A DNA stretch of 64,000 bases from Gemmatimonadaceae bacterium (GCA_030647905.1 JAUSJA010000033.1:186001-250000); one strand, 5' to 3'; shown: positions 29,460-38,946, counted from the stretch's first letter. Notes: generated by a model from the letters alone, not told the origin. A program made the numbers and translations.

Positions 29460-31088
29460 TCAGGCCACCGGGAGCGTAAAGTTGAATTCGGCGCCGCTGT
29501 TGGGGGGACTGTCCACCCAGATCCGTCCGCCGTGGGCTTCGACGATTCCCTTTGCAATCGACAGTCCAAGCCCAGTCCCCAGCTTTGCCGTGGACTTGGC
29601 CTGCCAGTACCGGTCGAAAACGTGGGCGGCGTGCTCCGGAGGGATTCCCGGACCCGTGTCGGCCACCGTGAAACGCACTTCGGCGCTGTCGCAGTTCGCG
29701 AGTATGCGAATTTCGCCGCCTTTGGGAGTGAACTTGATCGCGTTGCCGATGAGGTTCGCGAACACCTGCAGAACACGCTCCCGGTCGGAGGCAACGCAAG
29801 TGGCGACCTCGGGCACGGTGAAGCTCACCTTGATCTGGGCCGCGGTCGCGAGCGGGGTCGCCGCCTCCACGGCCTCGTGCACCAGTGAATTCACATCCAC
29901 CGGCACCGGAACCACGGCCAGCCCGCCGGCCTGGATGCGCGCGACGTCCAGGAGATCCTGGATGAGGCGATTGGCCCGCATCGCCGACCGCTGAATCACC
30001 TCGAGCTGACGTCGCGCCGTGAGACGGCGATCGTCCTCCGGCGCGATGTCGAGCAGGAACGACGCCGCCATGTTGATCGTGTGCACCGGGTTCCGCAGAT
30101 CGTGCGAGACGATCGCGACGAGATCATCGCGCGCCCGCGTGGCGTCCTGCGCCGCGCGGAACAGCCGGGCGTTTTCCAGCGCCACCGACGCGAGCTGCGA
30201 CAACTGCGTCATCACCGCTTCATCGGCCTCGTCGAACGGTGCGCCGTCCTTCTTGTCCCAAAGCTGGATGGTGCCGAGCTTGTGTCCGTCGCGACCCACG
30301 AGATCGCACATCAGAGTGTTGGGAACGTGGAAGCCGGTCTTTCCCAGATCCACGGCGTCCGGGTTATTCGCCAGCATCGCCAGCATCTCGGGCGTTATTC
30401 CGGTCATCTCGTCGCGCGTGGCATCGGCCCACGACGTGAGCTCCTTCTCTCCGTCAGCCGGCGCCGAAGCGCGCCACATCGCGGTCTGCGCCTCGAGCGT
30501 GTCGCCGCTCGCGTCAGGCATCGCCGTGAGGCGCGTCTCGGCGTATCGCGCATTGAGGATCCTGCGCGCATTCTCGGTGGTCGCCTGGAGCATCGCGTCC
30601 ACCGCGAGCGTGGAATTGATCTCGACTGCCGCCTGGGCGACGGATCTCAGCTGCATCGCGTATCGCCGCAGCTCGACGTCGGCGCGACTCGCCTCGATCT
30701 CCGCCTGATGGATACGAAGCACGCCGCGAAGACTCTGTGCCAGCCGCTCGGGAGTGAGCGAGCTCTTCGGGATGTAGTCCGCGGCCCCGGCTTTCATCAG
30801 CTCGACTGCCGTCTGCTCATCGCCGAAACCGGTGAGCATGATGAACGGCGTGAGCAGTCCGCGCTCGCGCGCGCTGCGGACTACTTCGAGCCCGTCGCTT
30901 CCCGGCATGCGAAAGTCGAGCAGCGTGCAGTCGAAGTGTTCCCGCGTCAGGCAGGCAAGCGCGCTCTGGGCGTCCTCGGCTTCGGTGATGCTCGCCTCGA
31001 GGCCCGTCGCCTTGAGCGCACGGCGCACCGCCATGCGATCGACGTCGTCGTCGTCAACTACGAGAATCTTCAACCCGTGCTCAGCCAT
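29460..31088 (-). CDS. REC-GAF-histidine kinase
   Basis: A 542-residue signalling protein. It starts with a receiver domain (VVDDDDVDR; phospho-acceptor D58 in LLDFRMPG), continues with a coiled stretch and a GAF-like domain, and ends with HisKA (AIVSHDLRNPVHTI) and HATPase (DTGPGIP, GTGLGLSIAKGIVEAHGG). No membrane segment is seen, so it is cytoplasmic. It lies 4 bp after the single-receiver gene and would accept signal from its own receiver. The order receiver-first suggests it works within a phosphorelay with the upstream kinase. Confidence 0.93.
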   Translation of the reverse strand: MAEHGLKILVVDDDDVDRMAVRRALKATGLEASITEAEDAQSALACLTREHFDCTLLDFRMPGSDGLEVVRSARERGLLTPFIMLTGFGDEQTAVELMKAGAADYIPKSSLTPERLAQSLRGVLRIHQAEIEASRADVELRRYAMQLRSVAQAAVEINSTLAVDAMLQATTENARRILNARYAETRLTAMPDASGDTLEAQTAMWRASAPADGEKELTSWADATRDEMTGITPEMLAMLANNPDAVDLGKTGFHVPNTLMCDLVGRDGHKLGTIQLWDKKDGAPFDEADEAVMTQLSQLASVALENARLFRAAQDATRARDDLVAIVSHDLRNPVHTINMAASFLLDIAPEDDRRLTARRQLEVIQRSAMRANRLIQDLLDVARIQAGGLAVVPVPVDVNSLVHEAVEAATPLATAAQIKVSFTVPEVATCVASDRERVLQVFANLIGNAIKFTPKGGEIRILANCDSAEVRFTVADTGPGIPPEHAAHVFDRYWQAKSTAKLGTGLGLSIAKGIVEAHGGRIWVDSPPNSGAEFNFTLPVA

Positions 31089-31092
31089 GCGA

Positions 31093-31509
31093 TCAGGGCA
31101 TCTCCACCAGCATCCAGTACTTGTTGAGCGTCGCCATCCGATCGCAGAAATTACTGAACGTCACCGGCTTCAGCAGATAGCCCGCGACGTTGAGGTTGTA
31201 TGCGTCAATCTTGTCCTGATCGTCGTTGGACGTCGTGAGCACGACCACCGGCGTGCCCGCCAGCTCGGGATCGGCGCGCAGCGCCTGCAGGAACTCGATG
31301 CCGTTCATCTTCGGCATGTTCAGGTCCAGCAGGATCAGCCGCCGCTCCCTGGGAATCCCGGCGCCGCGGAGCATCTCCAGGGCCTCAAGGCCGTTGCCCG
31401 CCACGAACAGCGGATTGGAGACTTTGTTCCGCTCGAACGCGCGCCGGACGTTCATCACGTCCACCTCGTCGTCCTCCACCAGCAGGATATTCAACACTCT
31501 GTCGGACAT
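31093..31509 (-). CDS. Single-domain response regulator (Rcp1-like)
   Basis: A 138-residue receiver domain only: acidic pocket VEDDEVD, phospho-acceptor D62 (LLDLNMPKMNG), switch residues VVLTTS and K in LLKPV. The pattern matches the small receivers paired with phytochrome-like and CHASE3 kinases. Its ATG follows the kinase stop directly (TGAATG). No output domain is present, so it probably passes phosphate on, perhaps to the next gene's kinase. Confidence 0.93.
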   Translation of the reverse strand: MSDRVLNILLVEDDEVDVMNVRRAFERNKVSNPLFVAGNGLEALEMLRGAGIPRERRLILLDLNMPKMNGIEFLQALRADPELAGTPVVVLTTSNDDQDKIDAYNLNVAGYLLKPVTFSNFCDRMATLNKYWMLVEMP

Positions 31510-33357
31510 TCAGACACGCTCCCGCGATTTTGCCTTTGGCCAGAGGAACTTGAAACGGGCGCCCTTTCCGACCTCGGATTCCACCCACACCCTGCCGCCC
31601 CTCGCTTCCACGATCTTTTGCACCACTGAAAGCCCGATGCCGGTCCCCTCGACCTTGTCGCGGGCCTCCAGTGTCTGGAATATGCCAAATATGCGCTCGT
31701 GATACTGCGGCGCGATGCCCTGGCCGTTGTCCCGGACCAAGAATTCGTAGAACAGCCCAGCGTCGCTCCATCCGATCTCGATCAACGGGTTGACATTGCC
31801 CGTGTGCTTCATCGCGTTTCCGATCAGGTTCATGAACACCTGCTGGAGCGGGATCCGCTCCGCGCTGACGGTCGGCATGTCGGTCGCAATCTGCACTTTC
31901 GTTTCTTTCGGAGGAGCGATCAGCTCCACGACATCCTTCACCAGAGCCCCTGTGTCTATGTCCTCCGGTCTCGCCTTTGCCCTGCCCGCACGCGAGTACT
32001 GGAGGATTCCGTCAATGAGCGCCTCCATGCGATGCACCCGGCCACGCAGCATCTCCATCTGTGATTTGTTCTCGCCACCAAGCCGCTCGCCGAGATCCTC
32101 CTCGATCCACTGCGAGAGGTTGGCGATGCCGCGAAGTGGTGCCTTGAGATCGTGCGACGCCACGTAGGCGAACTGGTCGAGCTCCTGGTTGCTCCGCGCC
32201 AGCGCCTTCATGAGCTGGTTGCGCTCCGCTTCCGCCTTCTTCCGGGCGGTGATGTCGGCGAACGCCACAACCGCTCCGCGGTGCTCCCCGTCCGCGATGA
32301 TTGGCGAGCTCGAGTATTCGACTGACAGGGGCGATCCGTCCTTGCGCCAGAAAACTTCGTGCTCGCTGGCCGCGCTGCTGCCGGTGCGCGATGCCTGCCT
32401 GATCGGGCAGTCTTCCGCGGGGTACGGTGTGCCGTCAGGGTGATGATGATGCACGGTCATGTGCAGGTCCTTCCCGATCAGCTCGTCCACCGCATAGCCG
32501 AGCATTGCTGCGCCGGCGCGATTGATGAAGGTGCAGTTTCCGTTCGGGTCCATGCCGTGGAAGCCGGCTTCGGTGGACTCGAGCAGCGCGGTCATCTGGC
32601 GGGCGAGGCGTCCCTGTTCCTGCTGTGCGACCCGAGCATCGCGCAGAGCGCTCTCCAGCTTCTCCGCCTGCCGCTTCAGCTGGCGAGTCTGCTTTTCGAT
32701 CACCGAGCGCTGGAGCTCGCGCTCGATGACGTCGGCGCGAATGGACCACATGATGAGCAGCGAGAGAATGAACGCCAGCGCGCCGCCGATGCCGATGACG
32801 AGATAGGCGAGCCGCTGATTCTTCTCCTGCCGTACGGTGCGTATCCGGAGAAGCCGGCTCTCTTCCATCTCCATCGCCGCGGTGACGGCACGCGCGTGGT
32901 CCATCACCAGCTTGCCCTGACCGGACCTGATCAGATCGCTCGCCAGGCGAAACCCGTCTGTGCCGCGGAACCTCGCGATCTGATCGTTCAACTGGAGCTG
33001 CAGCATTGCCACGCTTTCCAGCGTGTCCAGACGAGCCTGCTGTGCCGGATCGGACGTGAGTGCGCGCAGCCTGGCTATGGACGCCGGCACACCCGCGTGG
33101 GCGGCGGCGAGCGGCGTGAGAAAGGATGAATCACCCGTCAGCACGAACCCGCGCGCCGATGTCTCCGCGTCGGCTAGTCCAGCGAGAACCTTCTGCTGCT
33201 CGAGAAGAACCTGACTCGTGTGGTCCACTTCCTCGGACGACCGCTCCGCCCGCGAAACCGTCCAGAACGATATCGCCGCGACGATCGCCACGAGCACTGA
33301 AGTGACGAGCCCGGCGGCGATCTTGGTACGAAGTGGCAGGATGAAGCTGTCGCTCAT
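31510..33357 (-). CDS. CHASE3-PAS sensor histidine kinase
   Basis: A 615-residue membrane kinase. Helix 1 is at about residues 12-32, followed by a CHASE3-type extracellular region (ETSARGFVLTGDSSFL). Helix 2 is at about 185-207. A PAS domain (ALLESTEAGFHGMDPNGNCT) follows with an ITARKKAEAERNQLMKAL coil, then HisKA (YVASHDLKAPLRGI) and HATPase (GIGLSVVQKIVEARGG). It is the first gene of the cluster kinase-receiver-kinase. The signal is unknown; the sensor is periplasmic, with a possible second input through PAS. Confidence 0.93.
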   Translation of the reverse strand: MSDSFILPLRTKIAAGLVTSVLVAIVAAISFWTVSRAERSSEEVDHTSQVLLEQQKVLAGLADAETSARGFVLTGDSSFLTPLAAAHAGVPASIARLRALTSDPAQQARLDTLESVAMLQLQLNDQIARFRGTDGFRLASDLIRSGQGKLVMDHARAVTAAMEMEESRLLRIRTVRQEKNQRLAYLVIGIGGALAFILSLLIMWSIRADVIERELQRSVIEKQTRQLKRQAEKLESALRDARVAQQEQGRLARQMTALLESTEAGFHGMDPNGNCTFINRAGAAMLGYAVDELIGKDLHMTVHHHHPDGTPYPAEDCPIRQASRTGSSAASEHEVFWRKDGSPLSVEYSSSPIIADGEHRGAVVAFADITARKKAEAERNQLMKALARSNQELDQFAYVASHDLKAPLRGIANLSQWIEEDLGERLGGENKSQMEMLRGRVHRMEALIDGILQYSRAGRAKARPEDIDTGALVKDVVELIAPPKETKVQIATDMPTVSAERIPLQQVFMNLIGNAMKHTGNVNPLIEIGWSDAGLFYEFLVRDNGQGIAPQYHERIFGIFQTLEARDKVEGTGIGLSVVQKIVEARGGRVWVESEVGKGARFKFLWPKAKSRERV

Positions 33358-33417
33358 TGAGGCGCGGGAAGGCGATGAGATTTCGTGGGGCGGCGGTTTT
33401 AATTTATCGCCGCGTCG

Positions 33418-33510
33418 TCACTCCCGGCGCATACCAAAGAAGTACCAGAGCACGAGCACGATGAGCGCGATTGCAGAGGCCACGACCACCATCTCGGTCT
33501 TGTCGAGCAT
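33418..33510 (-). CDS. 30-residue membrane peptide coupled to copA
   Basis: Starts [19 protein letters not shown] and ends WYFFGMRRE, a single span with a charged end. Its ATG overlaps the copA stop as TGATG, so it is translationally coupled. From memory, proteins that follow copA in some genomes start with just such an anchor and continue as a cupredoxin domain. Here the frame stops after the anchor and no cupredoxin is encoded downstream. It is either a genuine small subunit or a truncated relic. Confidence 0.6.
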   Translation of the reverse strand: MLDKTEMVVVASAIALIVLVLWYFFGMRRE

Positions 33511-35816
33511 CACGCTTCCCCGATTGGCGGCGCGCGGAAACCGCGAAGCCGCAGACTGTTGCCGAGCACCGAGACGCTGGAAAGCGACATCGCCGCGCTG
33601 GCGAGAACCGGAGACAGAAGCCACCCGGTGACCGGATAGAGCAGCCCGGCTGCCACCGGTATGCCGATGACGTTGTAGACGAATGCCCAGAACAGGTTCT
33701 GCTTCACGCTGCGGATTGTCGCGCGGGACAGCGCGATCGCCGTCACGACACGCCTCAGATCGCCGCGCAGCAGCGTGATGTCTGCCGCCTCGATCGCGAT
33801 GTCGGTCCCCGTTCCGATAGCGATCCCGACATCCGCCTGGGCGAGCGCCGGCGCGTCGTTGATTCCGTCTCCCACCATTCCAACGAGAGAGCCGGAGCTC
33901 TGGAGCCGAGCCACCTCGGTCGCCTTCTGGTCGGGGAGAACATCGGCGACGACCCGGCGAATCCCGACGCGGGCCGCGACGGCGTTGGCTGTGCGCCTGT
34001 TATCACCGGTCAGCATCACCACCTCGAGTCCCATTCGCTGCATTTCCGCGATAGCAGCGGCCGATTCGTTGCGGACTTCGTCGGCTACCACCACCGCTCC
34101 CAGCAGATTCCCGTCCGCAGCCACGACAATCGGTGTCCCGCCGCGTGACGCGTGCTCGTCCATTTCCACCTGCAGCGCGGACATATCCACGCCGCGGTCC
34201 CGCATGAACGCGGGGCTTCCGAGCAGGACATTTCTGTCGCCGATGACCGCTCGCAATCCCTGCCCCGGCAGCGCCTCGAATTCCGTCGCGCGCTCACGGG
34301 CGAGGCCGCGCTCATCCGCCAATCGCACGATCGCCTTCGCGATGGGGTGCTCGCTCCCCGATTCCGCGCTCGCGGCCAGGGCAATGAGATCGAGGTCGGT
34401 GATTCCGACCGGGAGAACACCGGTGACCGCCGGCTCTCCTCGTGTGATCGTCCCCGTCTTGTCGAGCACGATCGTGGACAGCTTGTGAGCGGTCTCCAGA
34501 CTCTCGCCGCTTCTCACGAGAATGCCGTTCTCCGCGGCGACTCCCGTTCCCACCATGATCGCCGTCGGAGTGGCGAGACCCAGCGCGCATGGACAGGCGA
34601 TGATGAGTACCGCGACGAAGTTGACGAGCGCCATCGTGAAGCGCGTCTCGACCGGAGCGGCGACGAACCAGATGGCGAACGTGGCGATCGCGATGCAGAG
34701 CACCACAGGCGTGAAGATGCCGCTCACGACGTCCGCGAGCCGCGCGATCGGCGCCTTTGATCCCTGCGCCTCCGCGACCATCTCGACGATGCGCGCGAGC
34801 ACAGTGTCGCGGCCGACACGCGTCGCCTCGAATCGGAAGGAGCCGGTGCGATTGATAGTCGCGCCGAACACCGTGTCGCCGGGCGCCTTGTCCACCGGCA
34901 TGCTCTCTCCGGTGAGCATCGATTCGTCGATCGTCGAGCTTCCCTCGCAAACCGTTCCGTCCACCGGGATCTTCTCGCCCGGTCTCACGACAATAATGTC
35001 GCCGCGCACGACCGATTCGATCGCAACGTCCGTCTCGCGATCTCCGCGAATGACACGCGCCGTCTTCGCCTGCAGTCCGATGAGCCGTCGTATCGCGTCG
35101 GATGCGCGTCCCTTGGCGCGTGCCTCGAGCATTTTTCCGAGGAGGATGAGCGCGATTATTACCGCCGCCGCCTCGAAATACACGGGGGGAGACATGTCTT
35201 TCCCACCGTGCGTCGCAGTGAAGAAGCCTGGTTCGACAAGCGCAGCGACAGAGTACAGGTACGCCGCGCCCGTGCCGAGCGCGATAAGCGTGTTCATGTC
35301 CGCCGCGCGGTGGCGGAGCGCGGCCCACGCGCCGCGATAGAACTGCGAGCCGGAGTAGATGACCACCGGAGTCGTGAGGGCGAGCTGAAGCCAGCCGGAG
35401 CCGGCGAACTCGAGCGCGACAATTCTTCCGTGCGCCATCGCCATCACCAGCACCGGAAGAGCGAGCGCAGCAGCGACGATGAACTTTCTTCGCAGCCGCC
35501 CGTAGTCGTCGCGCCTGATGAGTGCTTCCGCTTCTTCTGCCACAGAGGGCGCGGTGCCCGCCGGCGATGGGAGAATCGCGTCGTAGCCCGCGGCGCGAAT
35601 CGTTTCCACGATCCTGTTCACGTCGGTCACCGCGGGGTCGAACCGGACCATCGCGCGTTCGGTCGCCAGATTGACCGCGGCTTCGGTGACCCCTTCCGCC
35701 TTGCCAAGCGATCTCTCGATGCGCGCAGCACAGGCGGCGCACGTCATGCCGGTTATCGGGAGATCGACGCGATCGCTCTCCGCAGCCGATGGTGGAGCGA
35801 CAGTCACACTCGTCAT
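33510..35816 (-). CDS. copA: Copper-exporting P1B-type ATPase
   Basis: A 768-residue heavy-metal pump. It has one N-terminal HMA domain with [12 protein letters not shown] (C26, C29), then eight predicted membrane segments with the ion-binding CPC in [14 protein letters not shown]. The phosphorylation motif is [11 protein letters not shown] and the hinge is [17 protein letters not shown]. The HP motif is [10 protein letters not shown]. These mark a Cu(I) exporter. It sits 1 bp after a truncated csoR and is followed by a coupled membrane peptide. With the repressor broken, copA is probably expressed without normal copper control. Confidence 0.96.
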   Translation of the reverse strand: MTSVTVAPPSAAESDRVDLPITGMTCAACAARIERSLGKAEGVTEAAVNLATERAMVRFDPAVTDVNRIVETIRAAGYDAILPSPAGTAPSVAEEAEALIRRDDYGRLRRKFIVAAALALPVLVMAMAHGRIVALEFAGSGWLQLALTTPVVIYSGSQFYRGAWAALRHRAADMNTLIALGTGAAYLYSVAALVEPGFFTATHGGKDMSPPVYFEAAAVIIALILLGKMLEARAKGRASDAIRRLIGLQAKTARVIRGDRETDVAIESVVRGDIIVVRPGEKIPVDGTVCEGSSTIDESMLTGESMPVDKAPGDTVFGATINRTGSFRFEATRVGRDTVLARIVEMVAEAQGSKAPIARLADVVSGIFTPVVLCIAIATFAIWFVAAPVETRFTMALVNFVAVLIIACPCALGLATPTAIMVGTGVAAENGILVRSGESLETAHKLSTIVLDKTGTITRGEPAVTGVLPVGITDLDLIALAASAESGSEHPIAKAIVRLADERGLARERATEFEALPGQGLRAVIGDRNVLLGSPAFMRDRGVDMSALQVEMDEHASRGGTPIVVAADGNLLGAVVVADEVRNESAAAIAEMQRMGLEVVMLTGDNRRTANAVAARVGIRRVVADVLPDQKATEVARLQSSGSLVGMVGDGINDAPALAQADVGIAIGTGTDIAIEAADITLLRGDLRRVVTAIALSRATIRSVKQNLFWAFVYNVIGIPVAAGLLYPVTGWLLSPVLASAAMSLSSVSVLGNSLRLRGFRAPPIGEA

Positions 35817-35817
35817 G

Positions 35818-35982
35818 CTACCGCCCGCTCCTGTACATCAGATCCACGATCTCGTCGTATATGACGCTCGCTTCCTGCTCGCTCGATCTGATGGCCGTGG
35901 CCGCGCAGTGCTTGAGGTGGTTCTTCATCAGATCCCGCCCGGTTGCCGGCAGCGCCTCGTGCACGGATTCGATCTGCGTCAT
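35818..35982 (-). pseudogene. Truncated csoR copper-sensing repressor
   Basis: The 54-codon frame reads MTQIESVHEALPATGRDLMK, followed by NHLKHCAATA and an IYDEIVDLM tail. This is the C-terminal half of a CsoR/DUF156 repressor (normally ~90 residues). The His and Cys ligands of helix 2 are kept (H22 and C26 in NHLKHC). The part starting with the first helix and ending with the conserved first Cys is missing; homology begins at the residues that usually follow that Cys. Upstream in frame is unrelated sequence. GAAGAG before the ATG could still drive translation of a short product. Confidence 0.8.
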
Positions 35983-35999
35983 TGGGGCTCTTCGGTCTG

Positions 36000-36767
36000 C
36001 TAGTTCGGCAGCGTCCAGCGACGTGCCGGCGCGGCGAATGGCCGCCCGGTCTTGCCTTCGCTGTCGGAACCTTTGCGCGCGTGCCGGTAAACCGCGACAG
36101 GGTACCGTCGGCAGTCGGGGGTATTGGTGCCGCGCACGCAGCCATTGTATCCAAGCAGCGCCTGCGGCAGCGTCCTCGACTGGCTGAGGTTGTCGGCAAG
36201 AATCGCCACCCCATGGCAGATGTTCGATTCGATGTCGAAGAGGTCGGACGACGGACAGCCCCACTTGCCGGCGTGGAACGGCATCACCTGCATCAGCCCT
36301 CGAGCGCCGACGAAGCTGGTTGCGCGCGGATCGAGCCACGGATTCTCGGTGAGCAGCACGCCGACGAGAAGCGACGATCCCACCTTGCGCCTCCGCGCCT
36401 CCTTCACGAGAGCCGCGGCAATCCGGTCGGCGCGCGCACCGTCCCTGGTGTACGCGCGAAGGATCTGCGAGACGTGACCTTCATCACTTCCCAGAGGGAA
36501 TCCGCCTCGACTACCCGAGCCGCTGGCGAGCTGCGCCGCCGTCGGCCGGTCACGCAGAACAATGTCGAGAATCTCGGATAGAGTGGGACGCCTGGCGACC
36601 ACCACAGCGGGCGGGAGTGACTGAATCGGCGGGACAGCGGCAGGTCGGACCACGCCACGCGTCACCGCTGCCGGAGGGGCTCCCGAGCCGATCTCCATGC
36701 CGATGATTGTCGCGCCCGCAATCACTGCCAGCGACGTTGCAGCCACCGCTGCCCGCTTTCGATCCAT
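36000..36767 (-). CDS. Lytic transglycosylase (SLT fold)
   Basis: A 255-residue protein with an N-terminal membrane segment, a proline-rich linker and a C-terminal SLT domain. The catalytic Glu is likely E141 in LLTENPWLDPRATSFVGARG, followed by LMQVMPFHAGKWG and LLGYNGC. It cleaves peptidoglycan. It ends 17 bp before the csoR remnant; its C-terminus may have been joined to that remnant by the same deletion. On the minus strand TAGTAT ends 7 nt before the ATG, suggesting a leaderless mRNA. Confidence 0.9.
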   Translation of the reverse strand: MDRKRAAVAATSLAVIAGATIIGMEIGSGAPPAAVTRGVVRPAAVPPIQSLPPAVVVARRPTLSEILDIVLRDRPTAAQLASGSGSRGGFPLGSDEGHVSQILRAYTRDGARADRIAAALVKEARRRKVGSSLLVGVLLTENPWLDPRATSFVGARGLMQVMPFHAGKWGCPSSDLFDIESNICHGVAILADNLSQSRTLPQALLGYNGCVRGTNTPDCRRYPVAVYRHARKGSDSEGKTGRPFAAPARRWTLPN

Positions 36768-36855
36768 GGTTCTTATACTAACGTATTGGGATCGAGTTCA
36801 TACGAACACGCGCGAGTGGCTTTCAGAGTCTCCACGCACCAATATCATCGGTACC

Positions 36856-38385
36856 ATGCCCAGACTTTCCAGGATTACCGCGCTCGCCCTGCTCACTTTC
36901 GCCGCCACCATCGCCGGCGCGCAGCAAACCCAGGTACGGCTGTACCGGACCGCGAACGAGCACCGCATACTCGGCGAATTCATGCAGCTGCTGGCGATCC
37001 CCAACATCGCGTCGGACAGCGCCGGGATCGCTCGAAACGCAGCGCACATCATCGCGATGATGGAAGGGCGCGGGCTCGCTCCCCGTCTCCTGACAGGCGC
37101 CGACAAGAAAGCGCCACCTCTCATCTACGGCGAGTGGCGCGTTCCCGGCGCCACCCGCACCGTCGTGCTCTACGCGCATTATGACGGACAGCCCACTGAT
37201 CCGGCGAAGTGGACTGGAAGCCAGCCGTGGGTTCCGGTCCTGCGATCAAGGGCGCTCGAGAGCGGTGGCCAGACGATCCCAGTCCCTCCCGAAGGAACCC
37301 GCATTGATCCCGAGTCCCGCATTTACGCTCGCTCCGCATCGGACGACAAAGCCGGCGTGTTCGCGATCCTCACCGCGATCGACGCGATCAAGGCGTCGAA
37401 CCTCACGCCGACGACGAACGTCCGGATCGTGTTCGATGGAGAGGAGGAGGCCGGCTCACCCCACCTCGGCGACATCATCCGCGCCAACGCGGCGCTGCTG
37501 ACTGGCGATGCGTGGCTGATTTGCGACGGGCCGGTGCACCAGTCGGGGCGCAAACAGGTCGTTTATGGAGTGCGGGGCGACATGAACGTGGACGTCACCG
37601 TCTATGGGGCCAACCGGCCGCTTCACAGCGGACATTACGGGAACTGGGCACCTAATCCCGCCCTTCTCCTCGTGCGACTGCTGGCGACGATGAAAGACGA
37701 GTCAGGTCGCGTGCTCATTCGCGGCTGGTATGATGACGTACAGCCACTCAGCCCGCTCGAGCGCCAGGCGATCCGCGATCTGCCGCCGTTCGACGACACG
37801 CTGCGCACCCAGCTCGGCTTCATGCATCCCGAAGGCGGAGGCAGATCGCTCGCCGATCTGATCAATCAGCCGTCGCTCAACATCAACGGGATCGTGAGCG
37901 CCGAGGCGGGCCCTGGCGCGCGGAACATCATTCCGACGACTGCAATGGCGACCCTCGACCTGCGACTGGTGAAGTCGGTGGACTACCGCCGCCAGATGCA
38001 GCGGCTCGTCGAGCACATCCGAAAACAGGGATTCACCGTGCTCGATCACGCGCCGGCGGCGGCCGAACGACTGAAGTATTCGCGCATCGCAATGGTGAAG
38101 CAGCGACCCGGTGGATACAACGCCGAGCGCACTGCAATGGATCTGCCCATCTCGCGATCAGTGCTCGTCGCGATCCAGTCGGCTTTCCCGGGACGCACTC
38201 TGGCGATTCCGACGCTCGGCGGAAGTCTGCCGTTGTCCATCATCAGCGATGCACTTCACGTTCCGACGATAACGGTGCCGATCGCCAACTATGACAACAA
38301 TCAGCACGCCGAGGACGAAAGCATCCGGATTCAGAATCTGTGGGACGGAATCGAGATGATGGCCGCTCTGATGATGCTCAGGTAG
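36856..38385 (+). CDS. Secreted M20-family dipeptidase/metallopeptidase
   Basis: About 509 residues with a signal peptide ending TIAGAQ. Zinc ligands are shown by LYAHYDGQP, RSASDDKAG and GEEEAGSPH, and the lid domain by LHSGHYGNWAPNP. The family includes peptidase M20A/CPG2-like enzymes that release amino acids from dipeptides. I start at ATG 36856; TATCAT lies 7 nt upstream with no Shine-Dalgarno. It is divergent from the transglycosylase. Confidence 0.92.
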   Translation: MPRLSRITALALLTFAATIAGAQQTQVRLYRTANEHRILGEFMQLLAIPNIASDSAGIARNAAHIIAMMEGRGLAPRLLTGADKKAPPLIYGEWRVPGATRTVVLYAHYDGQPTDPAKWTGSQPWVPVLRSRALESGGQTIPVPPEGTRIDPESRIYARSASDDKAGVFAILTAIDAIKASNLTPTTNVRIVFDGEEEAGSPHLGDIIRANAALLTGDAWLICDGPVHQSGRKQVVYGVRGDMNVDVTVYGANRPLHSGHYGNWAPNPALLLVRLLATMKDESGRVLIRGWYDDVQPLSPLERQAIRDLPPFDDTLRTQLGFMHPEGGGRSLADLINQPSLNINGIVSAEAGPGARNIIPTTAMATLDLRLVKSVDYRRQMQRLVEHIRKQGFTVLDHAPAAAERLKYSRIAMVKQRPGGYNAERTAMDLPISRSVLVAIQSAFPGRTLAIPTLGGSLPLSIISDALHVPTITVPIANYDNNQHAEDESIRIQNLWDGIEMMAALMMLR

Positions 38386-38409
38386 GCGAACCGGACTCTG
38401 GAGGGAACG

Positions 38410-38547
38410 ATGGAAGCAACAGGCAGCGCCGTGACACTCGGCACGATCGGGCAGATCGCCATCAATGTCCACGACCTGTGGATTTCCTTCTACAGAGATT
38501 CGGAGGACAACCACTTCGCCCTCATGAGTGAGGTCCCGCGCGCCTAG
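38410..38547 (+). pseudogene. VOC/glyoxalase gene with in-frame internal deletion
   Basis: The 45-codon frame begins MEATGSAVTLGTIGQIAINV followed by HDL, which is the start of a VOC-family protein. It then jumps to WISFYRDSEDNHFALMSEV, which is the family's C-terminal strand. About 80 residues between are gone, but the frame and stop are kept. The junction is at HDLW, where both flanks of the family have a similar HDL/HELW sequence, so deletion between short repeats is likely. A good GAGGGA Shine-Dalgarno (38401-38406) remains, so a peptide could still be made. Confidence 0.8.
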
Positions 38548-38693
38548 CCGATTCGCCTGTTTATTTGTTCGCCGTGTATGGGATTCGTAAAATCGACGAA
38601 TTTCGACACTAACCGACGAACCTTTCGTAGTGCCCTCATGTCCAACGAGTATATCGAAATCATCACCGCTCGTTTTCCAATCAGTGAGGCGAT

Positions 38694-38912
38694 ATGCAGG
38701 CACCATGGCAAGAGGGCGACGTAGCATCCACCACGTGTACGGTATGCGGGAAGCAGGTTCACGCCCGTTATGAGACCCGCGACATCCGTATTAGTCGGTC
38801 GGGCGTCACGTTTTCGAATATTCTCGTGAGCGTTTGCAGCGAATGCAATTCGATGATCTCGCTGCCGCGGCAGTCTATCGCGCAAATCCGCGAGTTGAGC
38901 AGCTGGAAGTAG
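38694..38912 (+). CDS. Small zinc-ribbon protein, YgiT/MqsA-N-like
   Basis: A 72-residue protein with two CxxC pairs (TTCTVCGKQV and VSVCSECNSM) 33 residues apart, separated by a basic strand-rich stretch. The layout resembles the N-terminal zinc domain of YgiT/MqsA antitoxins, but no HTH and no toxin gene is next to it. A TGAGG Shine-Dalgarno precedes the ATG by about 5 nt. The 146 bases before it are visibly richer in A+T than the surroundings and contain small inverted repeats such as ACGAA-cct-TTCGT. Confidence 0.65.
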   Translation: MQAPWQEGDVASTTCTVCGKQVHARYETRDIRISRSGVTFSNILVSVCSECNSMISLPRQSIAQIRELSSWK

Positions 38913-38946
38913 CAGGCTTCAGATAAAATCTGGACGTCTCCCTCGT

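Noticed and set aside
27566-29794. 742-codon open frame on the minus strand crossing three genes
   Set aside because: It is antisense or out of phase to well-supported genes, has an Arg/Ser-rich composition and no domains; long shadow frames are expected at high GC.
38694-38912. Toxin-antitoxin module
   Set aside because: Only a zinc-ribbon protein is present; there is no toxin gene or HTH.
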